Positions 1 through 9,976 of a stretch of DNA of 64,000 bases are shown here, one piece after another. This DNA comes from Palaemon carinicauda (taxonomy: Eukaryota; Arthropoda; Malacostraca; Decapoda; Palaemonidae), in the NCBI RefSeq assembly GCF_036898095.1, contig NC_090768.1:43721991-43785990 (forward strand). Reading direction: 5' to 3'. The notes below the pieces were generated by a model. The model had not been told where the DNA came from. It searched no databases and worked only from the letters and a program-made list of their open reading frames with translations. Every line of letters starts with the position of its first letter. Positions within the stretch are counted from its first letter, which is position 1. Made by a program: the position numbers and the translations under genes.

Positions 1-71
1 TCTGCATGGGCATGAAAATGGCTGTATCATAAAAGACAGAAAAATAATCAATGTAAGTTCAGCCACCCGTT

Positions 72-648
72 GAGATACTACCGCTAGAGTTATGGGGTCC
101 TATGACTGGCAAGACAGCACTACATTGGATCCTTCTCCCTGGTTACGGTTCTTTCCCCTTGCCTACACACATCGAATAGCCTGGCCTATTTTTTACAGAT
201 TCTCCTCTGTCCTCATACACCTGACAACACTGATTACCATACAATTCTTCTTCACTCAAGGGGTTAACTAATGCACTGTAATTGTTCAGTGGCTACTTTT
301 CTCTTGGTAAGGGTAGAAGAGAGATTAGCTATGGTAAGCTACTCCTCTAGGAGAAGGATACTCCAAAATCAAACCATTGTTCTCTAGTCTTAGGTAGTGT
401 CAGCCTCTGTACCATGGTCTTCCCCTGTCTTGGGTTAGAGTTCTTTTGCTTGATGGTACACTTGGGCACACTATTCTATCTAATTTCTCTTCCTCTTGTT
501 TTGTTATATAGTAAATATTTATTTTAATGATGTTACTGTTCTTAAAATATTTTATTTTCATTGTTTACTTTCCTCACTGGGCTATTTTCCCTGTTGGGGT
601 TTTAGCTGTAGGGATTTAGCTTAGCAATTAATAATAATAATAATATTA
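72..648 (+). repeat. Short LINE-derived repeat (5' leader fused to 3' tail, AAT tail)
   Basis: The start (TGAGATACTACCGCTAGAG) and following 430 or so bases match the leader of the Jockey-type LINE at 31522. The last 100 bases match that LINE's 3' end (cctcactgggctattttccc) and finish in an AAT microsatellite. No endonuclease or RT sequence lies between. A related copy is at 40282-40855 and a shorter one at 40859-41153. It looks like a non-autonomous derivative moved by the parent LINE; that is inference. Confidence 0.7.
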
Positions 649-787
649 GACAATAACTTGATATTGACCACCTTGAAAACTATTGCATTATTTAATCTAA
701 TGTTCAGCTGATAAAAAAGTATAAAGTTTTCATTAATTTAGTATGAATTGCAAAAATGTACAATAGATATATTTAAGGGAACTTCAT

Positions 788-1150
788 TACCTCTGCAAAT
801 GAAGTTGGAAGGAGATCATGTTTCATCCCGTTTGTGCGTGTGTGTTTGTTTGTGAACAGTTTCCTGGTCACAGTTTTAATCGTAAAGTAATGAAACTTGC
901 GGGGTTCAACTGTTATGTAAAAAGCTGGAAATGATTAAATTTTGGAAGGTTAATGTCACGGTCAAGCAAACGTAATCAGCCATAAGTTTGGACATCGTTG
1001 TCACAGAGACTTCAAACTTGGTTCATATTTGAGTGTATGAAAATCCATCCCAATTAATACATGTTCAAATCGAGAGTCAAGGTCTTGCAAAAGGTCAAGA
1101 AATAAGCTGCCGCGGTGGATGTCTGCGCTCTACTGAGTGACCCTCTAGTT
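788..1150 (+). repeat. Interspersed repeat, inverted partner of 6837-7221
   Basis: This stretch runs from cctctgcaaatgaagttgg to ccctctagtt. It is closely matched, in reverse orientation, by 6837-7221. It is non-coding. The copy has lost part of the internal AGGTCA-type run that its partner keeps. The family is a dispersed repeat that I do not name; ends and mechanism are unclear. Confidence 0.65.
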
Positions 1151-1329
1151 AGACACTACTATATTCCTTTTCTGCATGGTGTAACCATCTCAACCATCCT
1201 TCTAACCATTTTACCCCCTCATTGTAACTATATTATTCTTACTTGTTTTGGTTTAAATCCAACCCTCCACTGAAGTCGAGTGAACTACTTCTCGGGTGGG
1301 TCCATATTAATCATCTAACGAAACATTTT

Positions 1330-2222
1330 CATTATAACTTATACAATTCTTTGATTGTAGCATCTTCCAAATCATATGATCTTGTGAAAAGTAATGTCTT
1401 TAGTTTCTTCTTAAATTCAATTGCTCCCTTTAAGGTCCTTCATTTCAGTTGGCAGTTTATTATAATGTCTAGGCGCACAGTAGCTAAAAGCCCTTTCACC
1501 AAATTTACTATTTGTTCTTGGTTCAGATAGCCTATGTTTGTCACTCGTGTGTCTTGTGTTAACATTTGTTTCTAGTTCTTGTTTATTTAGGCATTCTTTT
1601 AGATATTTTGGTTCAGTATCTTAAACGTTATTAAGAGTAGCTTGTATTCAATTCTCGCTTTTACCGGTAGCCAGTGTAATTTAATTAGTGCAGGGGTAAC
1701 TCTTTCCCTATTGTGTAGTCCTTTTATTAATCTAGCGGCTCTGTTTTGTACTCTCTGAATTTTCTTCAGCTGATAATTTGGTAAGCCATAGAACAGTGAG
1801 TTGCAGTCATCAATTCTTGAAAATATGTGGTGATTAATGAGTATGGCCATAGATTTTTCATCTAAGTATTTACTAATAAATGCCATGTTTCTAATATGAT
1901 AGTTACAATTTCTTACCATATTTATATGTTCATTCATTGTCAGTCTATCATCCATGATTACTCCAAGATTCCTGACAGATTTCTTTAGGTCAATGATCGA
2001 TTGACCTATTTCAATTCTTTGGAAGCATTCGATTCTCTTTATATCTTTTTCATTTCCAAAAATAATACATTCACTTTTATCTTCATTGAGCTTGAGCTTT
2101 TTTGTTAACATCCAAGCCTTAATGTCATTCATTATTTCATGTATCTTTCTTTTAGCTTCATCTACTGATTCTATTGGGAAGTAGAATTGTGTATCATCAG
2201 CGTATATTTTAAACTTAACCAT
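1330..2222 (-). pseudogene. CR1/L2-like LINE reverse transcriptase, C-terminal fragment
   Basis: On the minus strand an open stretch from about 2222 to 1599 encodes the second half of a non-LTR reverse transcriptase. It begins in the catalytic box (KIYADDTQFYF). It continues through KAWMLTKKLKLNEDKSE, NLGVIMDDRL and the late RT/thumb motif IQRVQNRAARLI. After a stop, the same protein can be followed to about 1330 (SKFGERAFSYCAPRHYNKLP), ending near a tyrosine-leucine terminus. The endonuclease and the RT palm upstream of YADD are missing, so this is a 5'-truncated dead copy. CR1 versus L2 assignment is from general resemblance. It lies upstream of Rab8 in the opposite direction. Confidence 0.75.
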
Positions 2223-3230
2223 ATTAATTGCGACACCACATATACTATGCAACCAGTTAATTATTATAGCTTCAGCCTTTTCATTTCTAATAAAATCTAC
2301 ATTTCACTCTCACAAGGGAAAGTACGTTCAACAGTCTTTCATTACATTATCACCATAGCTTGTAGAGACCATTCAAGTCGCAAATCTTTTATATGCATCA
2401 AACTACCTTCTCTTGCTTCACCTATTCTGTGATAATTTCCTCACCTAACTTTCATCCTTTATATTTACTCCTAAATGCTTACTCGGATGAATCACTTCCA
2501 TTCTTCCCCTATTTACTTCAACTTTAGTTACTCTACCTATCTGATTTATATTTACCATAAACTTCATATTATCAACTTAATACTCTTGTACACTTTCAAA
2601 TTGCTATACAAGTTTTTGCAGTTTCTATAAATTCTCTTCAATATTCAGCTGTGTAATATGTGCAAATATCAACCATTCCACATTATGTAAGTCTACCGGT
2701 ATTTATATAATCTCTTCCTAATTAACTATATTTTTATTTTAAAAGTAGACAACCTCATACGGTGCACTTTAAGTACAGAATTAGCATTTGGATTGGAGGA
2801 AAAATTTTGCTAAAGGAATTTGATGTGCTATCCTCCTCTCTGGACATCTTGTGAGAAATACCCTGACTGAATGCACAAAACTCTGTTTAGTGTTTAATTT
2901 AAAGAGTACATCGCTATTATATTTGATTACTGTTATTTTTTACTGGTAAAATATCTGCTAGTGACCCCAACCTACTACAGGTTCAGGTTGAGGCTTTGCC
3001 TTTGCAAAGTGTCATTGCACTATGGAGCAGACGATGCACACCCCGCTATTCTTTACTCTGGTATTTGATCCGACTTCATTTTTAATTTATGTTTTCCTGC
3101 AAAATCTATTAAGTTAATTGGCTATTTATGAGATGTTTATCATAATAATTTGTATAATATTTATCGTCAGTAACTTCTTTATTATCACCGATTTATAAGT
3201 GTCTAGGTTCAAGTTGCCTTTTAATCCGCA
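2223..3230. other. Upstream region without a recognisable gene
   Basis: AT-rich sequence between the LINE fragment and the Rab8 first exon. The minus strand at about 2230-2690 gives broken pieces (HPSKHLGVN, INWLHSICG) that faintly resemble the C-terminal part of another LINE RT, but it is too degraded to call. Nothing else is recognised. Confidence 0.4.
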
Positions 3231-3373
3231 CCTCCTTAGTATTCTTTATTCTATTTATTTTATTTTATTGTCCATTTTTCCGCATTTTTAAATATATTCT
3301 TTACCTTTTATATTCCTTCCACCTTAAATGAAACATTTCTCATTATTTTCTTCTTGTCCTCTTCATATGGTTG

Positions 3374-3642
3374 CTGTCATCGCTGGACCTACGATTCAGT
3401 CGTCTATAGTTCTCTATTCTATTGCTTTTCTTTTATTTTCTCACTTTTCCCATATTTGGTATATATATTCTTTTCTCTTCTCCATTCCTTCCACCTTTAT
3501 TAAATATTTCCTGTCATTTTCTAAAGATATTAATTATTAAAGGGCAATTTCATAATTAAAAAGGACTTATTAGTATAAAGAATCAAGTCTTATTTAGATA
3601 GTTCCTGTCATGGCTGGACCAACGATTCAATCGTCTATAGTT
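3374..3642 (+). repeat. Near-identical 38-base duplication upstream of the Rab8 start
   Basis: The 38 bases at 3374-3411 recur at 3605-3642 with three differences; the shared core is ACGATTCA.TCGTCTATAGTT. The second copy ends 23 bases before the Rab8 ATG. Flanking T-rich sequence (attccttccacctt at about 3315 and 3485) is also partly duplicated, so a segment of roughly 0.2 kb of 5' leader or promoter DNA seems to have been copied locally. Whether either copy is a transcription start or leader element cannot be told from sequence alone. Confidence 0.6.
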
Positions 3643-3665
3643 ATCATATCAACAAATAGCCAGCC

Positions 3666-3789
3666 ATGGCGAAAACCTACGATTATCTATTTAAACTGTT
3701 ATTAATTGGTGATTCCGGTGTTGGAAAAACATGTGTTCTCTTCAGATTTTCAGAAGACGCCTTCAACTCTACTTTTATATCAACTATAG
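3666..3789 (+). CDS. Rab8: Rab8-type small GTPase, exon 1
   Basis: First coding exon of a Rab8-family GTPase, a membrane-anchored switch for exocytic and ciliary vesicle traffic (family knowledge). It opens at ATG 3666 ([18 protein letters not shown]) and carries the P-loop GDSGVGKT at residues 15-22. It then gives switch I up to FISTI and ends one base into the next glycine codon. The donor is ATAG|GTAAAT at 3789/3790 (phase 1). The start is supported because [12 protein letters not shown] is the usual Rab8 N-terminus. Joined to the other three exons it gives 177 residues without a stop. Rab8 proteins are about 207 residues, so about 30 C-terminal residues are missing. Rab10 and Rab13 are close relatives, but the N-terminus and the NIEEHA stretch favour Rab8. 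Confidence 0.93.
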
Positions 3790-6540
3790 GTAAATATGGT
3801 TCCCAGAACGGCTTGAAAATGTCCAAGGTCTGGAGGGGTGTGTTACAAATTTCTGTCAGGGAGTTGGCAGGCAGTCGGTTTTTCTTCGCAAATTTCAATG
3901 TCTTATCACGTGATTATCGACATATCTTGTATTTTAGGGTTAGTTTTCATTTTATTCAATGATAAATAATCTGTAGAGTGTACGTGTATGAATATTAGAG
4001 TTGCTATTCATCGTTAACCAAGGTTAGGTCGTATCAGTTTAGCCTAACAGTCTCTGTGAGTAGGCACCGGTAGGTGATTGGTGTAGGCTACCTCAAAAAT
4101 TTATGTGTATTTACTGCAATCTAATTTCAATTTAAAGGTGTATGTATGATAGCGGCCACCTGTATGTATGATTACGGCTAACTTAGAATACAGCAGTGTA
4201 AGGGGGGTGGGTGTTTTCAGGGGGCCGTTAGCCCCCCTCCTGTTAGGTAAATAGGTAAGGACAGGACAGTGCTTGTAGTTTAGTTTAGGGGAGAAAGTTT
4301 AGGTTAGTTAATGTCCATTTTTAATTCCCAAGGGACGAAATGGCCGCTGATATACAAAGGCTCTTCAATTTACACTTTAGTTTACCCATATACACCCACA
4401 AACAATCTCTTAAGGAAATCCTGAGATTTTCCTTATTTATGATGTTTAGGAAATTCCTTTCAGACACCTAAACAATTTTAAGTATAGAATGACACAGTGC
4501 ATTTATCTTGGCATATTGTTTGTTATTTATGAAATAATTTTAATTTTAGATTTATCATTTTATGCAACAGCGAATGACCAGTGCATAAGAACTTTGAATG
4601 ATATGATCTGGAAGTAGATGTTGAATTACTGGTATATTGACTTATTTATGTTTTGACTCATAAATTATAATCATTGGAAGTAGTCTGGGTTAAGGTAATA
4701 ATGCTATAAAAATATGAATTATATATTATCTCTATGGTTTTATTATATTATAGTACAATATCAGAAGGTTTATGTTGTTGGTTAGACCAGGCTTAAACTT
4801 TCTTATTACTTGTCAAATCCGTTTTGTTTATGGGAAAAACGTTATTTATCTTGGTCTGAAATTCAATAATATGAACCTACTTTAACGATTAGTTCACTGA
4901 ACTTCCAACTGGGTTCCATATGGCACTAGAAGAGTTGAAAGACCCAGGCCTACATGGCTGAGGACTTTGAAATGTGAAGTAGATGATGAATGGAGAAGTA
5001 TTAATTTAAAAACAAGATAACGATGACTGGTGAAATCTAACCAAGGCCCTTTGTGTCACAAGGCATAGGAGGAAATAATGATGATGATTCTAACGTTTTT
5101 CGAAATATTGTGATTTAGTGTTACCTTGTCAGGAATAAAGCCAGTTGAGAAGCAAACTCAGGGTTGAGACTTAGTCTTAGGATAAGCTAAGAATATGGCG
5201 GACTAAAGGGAGGGGCGCAGGCGCCGGTAGGTAATAGTTAAGGATAAGGTTCCTAGGTTAGGTTAGGTGGTGTTCTAGTATTTGTTGTTTTTCAGTCATA
5301 ACTTTTGAAATTTTAAACCTTACGAAATTTAAAAAATATCAATTTCCCCCAGTTATTTACATCTTAAGAGTTCATAGAACATATAAAATAGCCAACACTT
5401 CTTATTTTCTTCCTTAGGAATATTTTACTATAAGAAATATTTACTCGCATTTTCATTAATGGCCTGGTCCATCCCAATCAATTACAAAGGCTCCAGTATT
5501 AGTTAGGGCATTGGAACTCATATGATCAAATTGATTTCATCATTCTATAATTATCTATCTCACCCAAAAATAGATTTTTCGCTTCGCTCAAAATCTGTTT
5601 ATTGTAACCTGAGAACCTACTGTGCAATTATTTTTTTATGTCTTTTGCTTACCTCGTGCAATTTTTGGTTGTTAATGTGTGATATAAACTATGCTATAAC
5701 ATTGGAGTCTGAATCCACGTTTGATGCAAATATTCCACATTTGTACTTGGAATTCAACAAATTAAGGTGACTCAATAGCAAAATTGGCCAGGTCAGTCGG
5801 CAGAGGTACCCATTAACCGATATCTTTTAATTTAATAGAAACTTGTTAATGATTGATCTTCCATTTGTTTATAGTACCTCTAGGTCAGAAACCTAGATAT
5901 AATTTAAAACTTTGTGTATGAATAATGAATGCTGAGTACAGTATATACAAGGATACATACATACTGTACTGCATGTTGAAAACATTTTATTATGCAATGC
6001 ACATTAACCATTGGCTTATGATCTAGTATATATTTGGCCTGAATATATACATTTTCTGTGCCAATCAGCATATAGCATTTTCATTGAGCCAATCAGAGTA
6101 CAGTACTGTATTTATTATACTGATAGTGTCGCATTACCTGGCAGGAAAGCAGTATTTTTGTGACTTCTTATTCAGAGAATTCAATCATAGATTTTTACGG
6201 TTGGAGACAAGTACCAAGTTGCACTTCAGGATGAGGGCAAAGGACCGTTGTAGATACAAGGGAGGTTACTTTATGATGCCATATTATACAAAGAATTTTT
6301 ATCAGGTTTTTGTGCTTTAATTCAAACCCAAGTAAGTTGAGGGCCAACCATTGTTTTTACCTTGTGATTGAGGAGTGTGATTTGTACCTGCTTAATCATT
6401 TTAGTCTCACCGTTTCATGAGACATAATGCAAACTTGGTGGAAAGTATATCTTAATCAAGTCCAATCCATAACTTTGTCAAGGTTCAAAGGTCAATTGTG
6501 AGCAACAGAAGCAAGGGACAGGAGTGTCCAAAAGGTCAAC
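3790..6540 (+). other. Rab8 intron 1, proximal part, no gene recognised
   Basis: Intron sequence following exon 1. It holds short open frames with no recognisable product. There are two to three TTAGG-like units near 5256 (cctaggttaggttagg), too few to be a telomeric array. A GGTTCA-A-AGGTCA direct repeat lies at about 6482-6494. Confidence 0.5.
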
Positions 6541-6544
6541 CGTA

Positions 6545-6650
6545 TATATACAGTTCATATGATCAGCACCTGAGACCGCTCTCCACCTAAGCAGGCCCTA
6601 GGGCCATGTAAGGGATGGGGATGACTTGGCAGGTGAGGTTAATGACACTA
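6545..6650 (-). repeat. Degraded SINE fragment
   Basis: The segment around catatgatcagcacctgaga and the following ctccacctaagcaggccc matches, imperfectly, the body of the tRNA-derived SINE at 14344-14665 in the same orientation. The tRNA-like head is not present. Confidence 0.4.
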
Positions 6651-6836
6651 CAGGATGGGAAATAATGGATCTTGAATTAGGCTCAAATTTCTGACCAATG
6701 GAATGCTAGTCATGGATGTTTCCAATAGGTTACCTTGACCCAAAATTATTCTTATTGACCAAATGAAAACTTATGTGAATATTTTTAGGTGATATGTTCA
6801 TAGAATGAGATAAGACACTCATTTATTACATATGAC

Positions 6837-7221
6837 AACTAGAGGGGCACTCAGTAGAGCGTAGACCTCTGCTGCGGCAGCTTATTTCTCGACCTTTTGC
6901 TCGACCTTGACCTTTGACCTTAACATGTATTAATTGGAATGGATTTTCATACACTCAAATATGAACCAAGTTTGAACTCTGTGGCAACAATGTCCAAACT
7001 TATGGCTGATTACGTGAATTGGACATTTTGCTTGACTGTGACCTTGACCTTTGACCATGACATTCCTAAAATTTAATAATTTCCAGCTTTTTACAAAACA
7101 GTTTATCCCTTCAAGTTTCATTACTCTACAATTAAAATCGTGGCCAGGAACCTGTTCACAAACACATACACAGATAGGGTGTAAAACATAACCTTCTTCC
7201 AACTTTGTTGGCGGAGGTATA
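6837..7221 (-). repeat. Interspersed repeat with AGGTCA direct repeats
   Basis: Reverse-oriented partner of 788-1150, running from aactagaggggcac to ggcggaggtat. Read on the minus strand it contains AGGTCA-A-AGGTCA near 6904-6925 and TGGTCA-A-AGGTCA near 7040-7060. These are half-sites spaced by one base, the DR1 layout bound by RXR/HNF4-type nuclear receptors (established knowledge). Function here is untested. DIRS element A begins 28 bases downstream. Confidence 0.65.
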
Positions 7222-7248
7222 TATTTGTATACACTGTCAAATTTGTAG

Positions 7249-7437
7249 TTGTTCCGACACAGATACAAACCTTTGCTATTTATTAGGGTATTACTTTCGG
7301 CAACGCTGAAAATCAGCCTAGACAATTTTAGTGAGGGATAATTACCCCATCCGCTAGTTAGCGGGAGGGGGTTGGGGTAGACTAGCTACCCCGCTCACTC
7401 ACACCTGTCGGTTGAGTAACCACTTTTACTTTTGGCT
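7249..7437 (+). repeat. Left inverted terminal repeat of DIRS A
   Basis: About 190 bases whose reverse complement recurs at 13492-13695, for example ggtgtgagtgagcggggtag on the right against ctaccccgctcactcacacc on the left. It also contains a local palindrome around the gctagttagcggg segment. Confidence 0.85.
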
Positions 7438-7551
7438 CGGTAGAGTGTAGACGTGCCGTCTCTCTCTCTCCCGTTAAACAAACTGCCTTGACTTTATTAC
7501 TTTTTCTTTTTCTTTTGTGTGTGTCGGTGTGTGTATGGTTATTGTACCGCT

Positions 7552-9976
7552 ATGCGGACATGTCCAGGGATTGAGGGCCGCCGCTGTGGCACCTTCATGT
7601 CGTCCTTGGAGACAGACCCACATCCTTTATGCCCGGCTTGCCGTGGAACTCAGTGTTCGCGGGACAACACCTGTTCCGAGTGTAGGGAGTGGCCTGCCTC
7701 CCAGTGGGAGAGGTTTGCGCGTAAGAAGAAGAAGTCTAAACACGAATCTTCGCTTTCGGGGTCTTCCTCGAAATCGAAGAAATCACAGGCTTCTGCTTCC
7801 TCTACGCCCAAATCTCTGCCCGAAGCTAATCCTCGACCAGGCCCTTCCAGGGTACGGTCGAGCAGTAGCGGAGTTCTTGTGACTCCAGATCAACCCTGTG
7901 GGATAGACGAGGATGGCGGCTCCCCTAGTGAGTCGGCTTCTTCTCTTCCCCCAGGGAGCGCCTGTTCTTTTCCAGACCTTGGGTCTGGTTCCAACGCCGA
8001 GGAGTTAGCTAACCCACCTGGGGCGGTGGCAGGGCTCTCTCCAAGGCGAGCTTTCCCTTCGGGGGAACAAATATCTCGTTCGCGAGAGAAGGTTGCCTCT
8101 GTGCATCGGTGATCTCCTGTCGCTTTAGGTTCTCCTCCAGGGGCGTAAAGAGAACCTTGTTATAAGAGTAGTTCTCCTTCGGGCGAACTTTCCTCCCTTG
8201 TGGAGGATTTATCTGTTGATCTTAATCAGTCTCCCTCTTGGGCGGAGTCTGTTGTACGTTCCTCTCCGGAGGTTCGTAGAGTGGAGGGGGTGGGTAAACC
8301 CTCTCGACCCCGGGCGTTCTCCTCCTCGGGCTGTGAGGAGACGTCTTTTTAAACCTGCTGGTTCGCCTCACGTTGATCCTTCGGGGTCTCATGACGATCA
8401 CCCTTTGGGCTGGCGTGATCGTGAGCCTTCGGGCTCTCGTCATGTTGATCCTGCGGGTTCTCATGACAGCAAGAGTCCTTCGGGTCTCCGTCGCGCTGAA
8501 CCTTCGGTCTCTCGCGACTTGAAACCTTAGGGTTTCTGTTACGCTGAACCCTCGGGTTCTCATAACGACGGTAACGTTGAACCTCCGGGTTCTCGTACCG
8601 TCAGTCACGCTGATCCTTCGGGATCTCGTGACAGAAGAACCTCGATTCCTCGTTACGCTGACCCTTCGGGGTCTTGTAACCTGAGGTACGCTGAACCCTT
8701 GGGCTCTCGTAACTCTAGTCGCGCTAACACTTCGCTGTTTCGTGACAGAGAAACTCTGGTTTCTCGTTGCATTGTTTCTTCGGGTTCGCGCAACACAGTT
8801 CACGCTGAACTTTCGGGTTCTCGTGACCAGAGTCATTCTTTTTATGACAGAGAGATTTTAAACTCTTGTTGTGTTGATCGTTCGCGCTCACACAACACAA
8901 GCTATCGTGAACCCTCGAGTGAGCGTAGCAGTGAGTTCTCTCAACAACCTGAGAGCTCTTGCGTGCATGACCGACTTGGCGCGCACGACCGTCTTGGCGC
9001 GCGCATACAAAATGGCGATCATGGCGCACGGGTTCATCCTATGGCGAGCCATATGCACGAACATCCTATTGCTCGCCATGCGCGCGAACAACACACTGCG
9101 CGTCATGCGCGTGAGCAACCTTATGCGCGCCAGGTGCGCGAACAACCTCATGCTCTCCAGGAGCGCAAAAAAGGTGCGAGCAATCGGGAAAGGTGCGCGC
9201 ATGAGCTCCCTTCCGCCTACCAACAGTTCGGCGCAAGAGCGCGCGACCATCTTGGTGATCACAATCAGTTTCTCGAGCCCCTTGGGCCTCAACAGAGACA
9301 ACAGTCAACGGTCGCCTGTGCGATCGAGCCCAGACCCTATTCCTAAGGGTAGGCCCGTGCCTATCTTGCCTGTAGGAAGGCCGCCATTAGACAAGAGGGT
9401 TAGGAAACCTGCCCAGGTTCCTAAACCCAGGGAGCAGTCCTTTCCTAAGGACCTTCCCCCTAGTTCCTCAGGAGCCCGTAAACCCCCCCCCCCCTGGATT
9501 TGTGGTTAGGATCCTTAGGATTACTGATGCGGTCTAAAGACCTGTCTCGGGAGTCCTCCAGGAGGTCTTTGGAGACTTTCCTATTGTCTGGCACTTGGGC
9601 CATCGAGTTCCTCTCCCATCAGGTAGTGAACCTTTGGGCCAACACTATCCTGAAGAGGAGAGATGCCGTCATAGGCAAGCTATATAGACATCTCCCTCAG
9701 ACTGAAGTAGCGAGTCTGGGAAATGCTCCTTTCGAGGGCAATTCTTTGTTCCATCCCGAGGATGTCGAGCGGGTGGCAGAGAGGTGGATGTAGTCCAGTC
9801 AGGACTCCCTCATCCAAAAGGTCTTAACAGCTAGACCTTACCCCTCTCAGCCACAGCGGAAAGCACAGCAAAACCCGCAGCCGAAAAGGGCTAGAGACCC
9901 AAAACAGCAGGGTAAAAAGGGTGCAAAGCAGGCCTTTCACAGCAAGAAGGGATCTGGGCGAGGCCGGTCCCAATAA
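7552..9976 (+). pseudogene. Gag-like ORF1 of DIRS A, broken
   Basis: The reading frame opens at ATG 7552 (MRTCPGIEGRRC). It encodes a cysteine-rich head with DPHPLCPACRG, then four more Cys positions ending CSEC, the same layout as in elements C and E. A lysine/serine-rich stretch follows, and the frame stops at 8112. After a repeat-filled middle, a conserved gag-like piece appears at 9500-9793 (NTILKRRDAVIGKL), stops at a TAG, and can be followed in the same frame to a basic tail and TAA at 9974. The protein is presumed to be the nucleic-acid-binding structural protein of the element. Several stops and frame changes make it non-functional. Confidence 0.65.
8380..9250 (+). repeat. Degenerate coding minisatellite in gag of DIRS A
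   Basis: From about 8380 to 8960 the motif ccttcgggttctcgtgac and variants recurs many times, coding PSGSRD-like units (EPSGSRHVD, DPAGSHDSK, EPSVSRD). From about 9050 to 9170 a second unit, gcgcgcgaacaac, recurs and codes RHAREQ-like units. Both families lie in the middle of the gag-like region and are imperfect. Confidence 0.7.

Noticed and set aside
5250..5280. TTAGG-like units as a telomeric tract
   Set aside because: Only two to three units, embedded in intron sequence.
6930..7325. 131-codon minus-strand frame
   Set aside because: It runs through a dispersed non-coding repeat and into the DIRS A terminus; its inverted partner at 788-1150 is not open.
7249..7437. LTRs of a gypsy- or retrovirus-type element
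   Set aside because: The terminal repeats are inverted, an internal complementary region exists, and the integrase is replaced by a tyrosine recombinase, which fits DIRS.
8222..8836. 204-codon minus-strand frame opposite the gag of DIRS A (RTRRFSVT repeats)
   Set aside because: A shadow of the + strand coding minisatellite; no independent support.
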